DNA from: Haloactinospora alba | GTDB lineage: Bacteria; Actinomycetota; Actinomycetes; Streptosporangiales; Streptosporangiaceae | NCBI RefSeq assembly: GCF_006717075.1 | Contig: NZ_VFQC01000001.1 | Location: forward strand, 2,527,501 to 2,591,500 | Length of the DNA: 64,000 nt | Direction of reading: 5' to 3' | Shown: positions 59,340 to 64,000 of the stretch, in pieces | Position numbering within the stretch: position 1 is the first letter of the stretch | How the letters are laid out: every line of letters begins with the position of its first letter | Program-made: the position numbers and the translations under genes | Notes under the pieces: model-generated | Told to the model about the DNA's origin: nothing | What the model saw: only the letters and a program-made list of their open reading frames with translations | The model's database searches: none

Positions 59340-60734
59340 GTGTCCCACGTTCCACGAGTGGTGGTCGCGGCCCCGGCCTCCGGCAGCGGGAAGACGACCG
59401 TGGCCACCGGCCTGATGGCGGCGTTCGCGTCCCGCGGTACCCGTGTCTCCGGTCACAAGGTCGGCCCGGACTACATCGACCCCGGGTACCACGCGCTGGC
59501 CACCACACGGCCGCCCCGCAACCTGGACCCGGCCCTGTGCGGTGAGGAACGGGTCGCGCCGCTGTTCCGGAACGGCGCGGCCGGTGCGGACCTCGCCGTG
59601 ATCGAGGGGGTCATGGGGACGTTCGACGGCGCGGCCGAACCACGGCAGTTCCACGGTCCCGGCGACTTCGCCTCGACCGCCCACGTCGCCGCGCTGCTGT
59701 CCGCCCCCCTGATCCTGGTGGTGGACGCCGCCAGCACCAGCAGGTCCGTCGCCGCCCTGGTGCACGGTTTCGCGTCCTACGACCCGCGGGTACGGGTGAG
59801 CGGAGTCATCCTCAACCGGGTGGGCAGCGACCGGCACGAGGCGCTGCTGCGCGAGGCCCTGCAGGACACCGGCGTCGAGGTCGTGGGGGTGATCCGGCGC
59901 GACTCCGCCGTGGAGACACCGTCCCGCCACCTGGGGCTGATCCCCGCCGCCGAACGCGCCTCGGACGCCCGGGACGCGGTCGCGGAGCTCGGCGCGCTGG
60001 TACGCGACTCCTGCGACCTGGACGCGATAGCCGCCCTGGCCTCGGACGCACCGCCGATGGCGGAGCGACCGTGGGACCCCGCCGAGGCGCTCGCCGCCTC
60101 GGACGCCGGTCCGGACACCGGCGGCCCGGCCGGGAGGGTCGCCGTCGCCGGCGGGGCGGCGTTCACCTTCGGCTACACCGAGAACACCGAACTGCTGCGG
60201 GCGGGCGGCGCCGAAGTGGTGACCGTGGACCCGCTGCGTGACGAGGAGCTTCCCGAGGGGACCGCAGGACTCGTCGTCGGCGGCGGTTTCCCCGAGGTGC
60301 ACGCGCGCGAGCTGTCCGACAACGTGCCGCTGCGCCGCGCCGTCGCCGGCCTGGCCGAACGCGGCGCACCGGTCGCCGCCGAGTGCGCGGGACTGCTGTA
60401 CCTCGCACGCAGCCTCGACGGGGCACCCATGTGCGGTGTCCTCCCCGCCGACGCACACATGACGGGGCGGCTCACGCTGGGGTACCGCTCGGCGGTGGCG
60501 GTGCGGGACTCCGTACTGGCCCCGCGCGGCGCCCGGGTCCGGGGCCACGAGTTCCACCGCACCGCGCTCTCCCCCGCCCACGGGGCCGACCCCGCCTGGC
60601 AGTGGAAAACGGATAGCCCGGAGGGGTTCTCCGGTGCGACACTGCACGCCTCCTACCTGCACGTGCACTGGGCGGGGGAGCCGCTGCTGGCGGCGCGTCT
60701 CCTCGCCGCGGTGCGGAACTTCACGAGGACGTAG
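59340..60734 (+). CDS. cobB: cobyrinic acid a,c-diamide synthase (CobB/CbiA)
   Basis: ATP- and glutamine-dependent amidase of 464 aa. The N-terminal dethiobiotin-synthetase-like domain starts VVVAAPASGSGKTTVATGLM and continues KVGPDYIDPGYH; the C-terminal triad-type glutaminase domain has its Cys in AAECAGLLYLARS. GTG 59340 has GAGGAGA upstream; in-frame upstream codons are non-conserved. Followed 13 bp later by a GNAT gene. Confidence 0.93.
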   Translation: MSHVPRVVVAAPASGSGKTTVATGLMAAFASRGTRVSGHKVGPDYIDPGYHALATTRPPRNLDPALCGEERVAPLFRNGAAGADLAVIEGVMGTFDGAAEPRQFHGPGDFASTAHVAALLSAPLILVVDAASTSRSVAALVHGFASYDPRVRVSGVILNRVGSDRHEALLREALQDTGVEVVGVIRRDSAVETPSRHLGLIPAAERASDARDAVAELGALVRDSCDLDAIAALASDAPPMAERPWDPAEALAASDAGPDTGGPAGRVAVAGGAAFTFGYTENTELLRAGGAEVVTVDPLRDEELPEGTAGLVVGGGFPEVHARELSDNVPLRRAVAGLAERGAPVAAECAGLLYLARSLDGAPMCGVLPADAHMTGRLTLGYRSAVAVRDSVLAPRGARVRGHEFHRTALSPAHGADPAWQWKTDSPEGFSGATLHASYLHVHWAGEPLLAARLLAAVRNFTRT

Positions 60735-60747
60735 GCGGCAGTCCGAC

Positions 60748-61317
60748 ATGAACACCCCCACGGAAACCATGCCCAATGTCGTACTGGAAACCCGGCGTCT
60801 GGTACTGCGCGCGTTCACCAGCGCCGACGCCGACGATGTCCACCGGGCCGCGTCCGACCCCGTGGTCCAGCGCTGGCTCCCCCTCCCGGCCCCGGGAGAG
60901 CCCTACACCCGCGCCGAGGCTCAGCGGTGGTGCACGGAGGGGGCGGCCCACGCGCGGGCGTCCGGCGACGGCCAGGTGTGGGCGGCCGTGCGGCGCGACA
61001 GCGGACGGTTCGTCGGGTCGTTCGCGTTGACCCGCACCATGTGGCGGGCGCGCACCACCGAGCTCGGCTACTGGGTCGCGCCGTGGGCCCAGGGTGACGG
61101 TCTGGCCTCCGAGAGCACCGTGGCCGTCTCCCGGTGGGCGCTGGACCAGGGGTTCCAGCGGGTGGAGCTGAAGGCCGCCACCGGCAACACGGCCTCGCGC
61201 CGCGTCGCCGAGAAGGCGGGCTTCACCCACGAGGGCACGGAACGCAACGCGATGCCGCTGCACCAGGGACGCACCGACCTCGCGGTCTACGGGCTCATCC
61301 CCGCCGACCTGGAGTGA
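60748..61317 (+). CDS. GNAT-family (RimJ/RimL-type) N-acetyltransferase
   Basis: Protein of 189 aa with the RimJ/RimL pattern: LETRRLVLRAFTSADADDV, ELGYWVAPWAQGDGLASE and ATGNTASRRVAEKAGFTHEG. ATG 60748 starts 13 bp after cobB, suggesting co-transcription. Possible target: N termini of ribosomal proteins or small amines; cannot be assigned. Confidence 0.8.
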   Translation: MNTPTETMPNVVLETRRLVLRAFTSADADDVHRAASDPVVQRWLPLPAPGEPYTRAEAQRWCTEGAAHARASGDGQVWAAVRRDSGRFVGSFALTRTMWRARTTELGYWVAPWAQGDGLASESTVAVSRWALDQGFQRVELKAATGNTASRRVAEKAGFTHEGTERNAMPLHQGRTDLAVYGLIPADLE

Positions 61318-61324
61318 CAACCGC

Positions 61325-61357
61325 CCGTGGCCCGCGGCCCGGGGCCGCGGGCCACGG
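61325..61357. terminator. bidirectional terminator between GNAT and cobO
   Basis: A nearly uninterrupted 16-bp palindrome (61325-61340 with 61342-61357) fills the 43-bp gap of convergent genes. Confidence 0.75.
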
Positions 61358-61360
61358 CAG

Positions 61361-61963
61361 TCACCACTCGATACCGCGCTGACCCTTCTGGCCGGCGTCC
61401 ATGGGATGTTTCTCCTTGCCCATCTCGGTGACCAGGTCGGCGGCCTCACGCAGCCGCTCGTCGGCGTCCCGGCCGGTGATGACGACGTGCTGCGTCCCGG
61501 GGCGCTCCCGCAGAGTGCGCACCACGTCGTCCACGTCCACCCACCCCCACTTCATGGGGTAGGTGAACTCGTCCAGGACGTACAGCCGGTAGGTCTCCGC
61601 CGCAAGGTCGCGTTTGATCTGCGCCCACCCCTCGGCGGCGTCGGCGGCGTGGTCCTGCTCGGTACCGGAACGCTGGATCCAGGACCAGCCCTCGCCCATC
61701 TTGTTCCAGCTCACCGTTCCGCCCTCGTCGGACTCCCCCAGGGTCCGCAGGGCTTTCTCCTCGCCGATGCGCCACTTGGCGGACTTCACGAACTGGAACA
61801 CCCCGATGTCCCAGCCCTGCGACCACCCGCGTGTGGCCAGGCCGAACGCCGCGGTGGACTTCCCCTTGCCCGGCCCGGTGTGCACCATCACCAACGGCCG
61901 GTGGCGGCGTTGGCGGGTCGTCAGACCGTCCTCGGGAACGTGCTCGGGTTGCCCTTTCGGCAT
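61361..61963 (-). CDS. cobO: cob(I)yrinic acid a,c-diamide adenosyltransferase (CobO)
   Basis: Attaches the 5'-deoxyadenosyl ligand to cobalt, 200 aa. P-loop HTGPGKGKSTAAFGLATR, then VLDEFTYP and VVITGRDADERLREAADLVTEM, the CobA/CobO/BtuR signature. ATG 61963 has AAGGAG about 12 nt upstream. It starts 54 bp after the chelatase gene on the same strand. Confidence 0.93.
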   Translation of the reverse strand: MPKGQPEHVPEDGLTTRQRRHRPLVMVHTGPGKGKSTAAFGLATRGWSQGWDIGVFQFVKSAKWRIGEEKALRTLGESDEGGTVSWNKMGEGWSWIQRSGTEQDHAADAAEGWAQIKRDLAAETYRLYVLDEFTYPMKWGWVDVDDVVRTLRERPGTQHVVITGRDADERLREAADLVTEMGKEKHPMDAGQKGQRGIEW

Positions 61964-62017
61964 GGTGGTTCGGTTCTCCTTACTGTGCGGTGCGGGATGT
62001 GGTGTTGTCCGCGGGCC

Positions 62018-64000
62018 TCAGGCCGCCTGGCGGGTGTGCTGCACCAGGCCGCTGAGCGCTTCCGCTCCGAGTTCCTCCAGTCGCACGGCGGTCCCGCCCA
62101 TCTCGGACGCCAGCCGCTGTGCGAGTCCCAGCCGGACCGCGCCCGACTCGCAGTCCACGACCACGCTCTGCGCCCCCTGGGTGCCGATCCACGCTCCGGC
62201 GCGCAGCGCGTCGTCGAGACTGCCGTGGGTGGCGCGGCCGTCGGTGACCGTGATCAGCAGCGGGCGTCGGCGCGGGTCGCGTAGCTGTTCCACCCGCAGC
62301 ACGTCGCTCGCCCGCAGCAGTCCGGCCGCCAGTGGCGTGCGCCCGCCGGTGCGCAGTTCGCGCAGCCGACGCGCGCCGGCCTCCACCGACGAGGTGGGGG
62401 GAAGCGCGACCTCGGCCTCCCGCCCCCGGAACGTGACCAGCCCCACTTTGTCCCGCCGCTGGTAGGCGTCGAGCAGCAGGCTGAGCACCGCCCCCTTGAC
62501 CGCGCGCATACGCTGCCGCGCCCCCATGGAGCCGCTCGCGTCCACACAGAACAGCACGAGGTTTCCCTCGCGCCCCTCGCGGACGGACTCGCGGAGGTCG
62601 CGGCGCCGCAGCAGCAGTCCGTTGCCGCTGCGGCCGCGCGTGTGCTGGTGCGGCGCGGCGGCCCGCAGGGTCGCCGTCAGGTGCAGGGAACCCACCCTGC
62701 GCGAGGGGGCGCGCGATCCGGAGGTGCGGCCGTAGGGCGTTTCGGCGCGGGAGCGACGGCCGGGGGTTCCGGACCCCACCCCGGAGACGCTGAACAGGCG
62801 CGGCCGGTAGGTCTCCCCCGCCTCCGAGGAGGCGTCCGTGGGGGCGTTTCCCTGGCCCTGCTCCGGGTTGTCGTCCGACTGTCCCGCCTCGTTCTCCTGC
62901 TGCTGGGCGCCGCCGCTTCCGGCCTGCGGGCCGGAGGGCGGCTGTGTGTCGTCCTGACCGCCGGAACCGTCGGCGGCGGGCTCGGACGGCCCGGAACCGC
63001 CGTCGGGTTCGGGTTCGGCGTCCTGCGGTTGCGCCTCACCGGAACCGGTGCTCTGTGACTCCTCGTCGGTGGGACCCCCCGAGTCGCCCGGGGTGTCCTC
63101 ACTGCCTTTTGGGTCCGCATCACCCGCCTGGTCGAGCGCCTCCTGCAGCCGGTCCTCGTCGAGGTCGGGAGCGTCGAACGGGTCCCGTCTGCGCCGGTGC
63201 GGCAGCGCCAACCGGGCCGCGTCGCGCACGTCGTCCGAGGTGACCTCGGCGTGGTCCCGCCAGGCCGCCAGTGCCATGGCGGCACGGGAGGTGACGATGT
63301 CCGCGCGCAGCCCGTCCACCTCGAAGGCCGCGCACACCGCGGTCACCTGGCGCAGGGCGGAGTCGGTGAACACCACGTCCGGCAGCCGCTTGCGCGCCGC
63401 CGTGATGCGCTGGGCCAGCTCCGCCTCCTGGGCGGCGTAACCGGCGGCGAACCCCTCGGGGTCGGCCTCGAACGCGAGCCGGCGGCGCACCACCTCGGCC
63501 CGCTGTTCCGGTTCGTGGGTGGCCGCCGCCTCGACCGTCAGCCCGAAGCGGTCGAGGAGCTGGGGGCGGAGTTCCCCCTCCTCCGGGTTCATGGTGCCCA
63601 CCAGCAGGAACCGGGCGGCGTGCCGAACGGAGACGCCCTCCCGCTCCACGTGCGAGGTTCCCATGGCGGCGGCGTCCAGCAGCAGGTCGACGAGGTGGTC
63701 GTGCAGCAGGTTGACCTCGTCCACGTACAGCAGACCGCGGTGGGCGGCGGCCAGCAGGCCGGGTTCGAACGCCGTGACGCCCTCGGTGAGGGCCCGTTCG
63801 ATGTCCAACGACCCGACGAGGCGGTCCTCACTGGCGCCGACGGGCAGTTCCACGAGCTCGGCGGCGCGTTCCTCCGGGACAGCGTCCGCACCGTGCGGAC
63901 CGTCGGGGCACTCGGGGTCGGGTTCGGTCGGGTCACAGCTGAAACGGCATCCGGAGACGACGTTCAGGTCGGGCAGCAGCGCCGCGAGGGCGCGCACCAC
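62018..64000 (-). CDS. ChlI/ChlD-type metal chelatase subunit, 3' part
   Basis: 660 codons at the 3' end; the start and the Walker A motif lie beyond the right edge. The N-terminal AAA+ part carries LLYVDEVNLL (Walker B) and LLVGTMNPEEGELRPQLLDRFGL. An acidic, Pro/Gln-rich linker (~290-400) follows, then a VWA domain with the MIDAS motif CVDASGSMG and TDGRATHG. Fused I/D subunits of this type are found beside actinobacterial cobN and are thought to power cobalt insertion or a related step. CobN is not in the window. Confidence 0.88.
   Translation of the reverse strand: MVRALAALLPDLNVVSGCRFSCDPTEPDPECPDGPHGADAVPEERAAELVELPVGASEDRLVGSLDIERALTEGVTAFEPGLLAAAHRGLLYVDEVNLLHDHLVDLLLDAAAMGTSHVEREGVSVRHAARFLLVGTMNPEEGELRPQLLDRFGLTVEAAATHEPEQRAEVVRRRLAFEADPEGFAAGYAAQEAELAQRITAARKRLPDVVFTDSALRQVTAVCAAFEVDGLRADIVTSRAAMALAAWRDHAEVTSDDVRDAARLALPHRRRRDPFDAPDLDEDRLQEALDQAGDADPKGSEDTPGDSGGPTDEESQSTGSGEAQPQDAEPEPDGGSGPSEPAADGSGGQDDTQPPSGPQAGSGGAQQQENEAGQSDDNPEQGQGNAPTDASSEAGETYRPRLFSVSGVGSGTPGRRSRAETPYGRTSGSRAPSRRVGSLHLTATLRAAAPHQHTRGRSGNGLLLRRRDLRESVREGREGNLVLFCVDASGSMGARQRMRAVKGAVLSLLLDAYQRRDKVGLVTFRGREAEVALPPTSSVEAGARRLRELRTGGRTPLAAGLLRASDVLRVEQLRDPRRRPLLITVTDGRATHGSLDDALRAGAWIGTQGAQSVVVDCESGAVRLGLAQRLASEMGGTAVRLEELGAEALSGLVQHTRQAA

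Overview
The window is chromosomal DNA from a high-GC actinobacterium. G/C-rich third codon positions, frequent GTG and TTG starts, GC-rich terminators without U-tracts, a fused BluB-CobT, a siroheme-synthase-type CobA and a MerR/MFS pair all fit Actinobacteria. The gene content (tig-clpP1-clpP2-clpX, rpiB, pepN, malQ, then cobalamin genes) suggests Streptosporangiales, perhaps Nocardiopsaceae; that rank is inference from gene content only. I found no transposase, integrase, phage gene or CRISPR array. Almost everything is core or biosynthetic.

Layout. 1-3.6 kb: protein quality control on the minus strand (tig, clpP1, clpP2, clpX running off the left edge), with a ClgR-type box upstream of clpP1. 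3.8-4.3 kb: tRNA-Pro(UGG) and two tRNA-Gly(UCC) genes inside a 144-bp tandem duplication. 4.5-12.2 kb: a nucleotidyltransferase, an ABC exporter, a TetR regulator, a 14-helix MFS exporter, an orphan ABC ATPase, a small MT0933-type protein and MgtE. 12.5-24.6 kb: SpoIIE-type phosphatase, Eis-like acetyltransferase, RpiB, small membrane protein, aldehyde dehydrogenase, small acidic protein, DsbA-like oxidoreductase, PepN, MalQ and a membrane-anchored NERD protein. 24.7-38.1 kb: IlvD, a MerR-controlled MFS exporter, HNH endonuclease, S9 peptidase, thioesterase, DUF2752 and SHOCT proteins, truncated haemoglobin, EttA, DUF4192 and a GGDEF protein.

38.5-64 kb is cobalamin territory. Minus operon A runs cobH-cbiX-cobC-bluB/cobT, then after a hairpin-bearing gap cobA/cysG followed by two dynamin-like GTPases, with overlapping stop/start codons at most junctions. 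A short ferredoxin lies upstream. On the plus strand a complete cobalamin riboswitch, with its own promoter and a perfect P1 stem, precedes the cobalt importer cbiMNQO. Minus operon B is cobI-cobM-cbiD-GNAT-cobL-cbiG/cobJ. Diverging from it are cobB and a second GNAT; converging on those are cobO and a ChlI/ChlD-type chelatase gene cut by the right edge. CbiX, CbiG and CbiD mark a cobalt-early route. A precorrin-6A reductase (CobK/CbiJ), CobQ, CobD, CobU and CobS are not in the window.

The points most worth a second look are the translational coupling of the dynamin-like GTPase pair to cobA, the uncharacterised GNAT inside the corrin-ring operon, the palindromic MerR operator that sits in an over-long spacer of an apparently leaderless promoter, a short dispersed repeat present twice, and the nested start of cobC inside the histidine-rich tail of cbiX.
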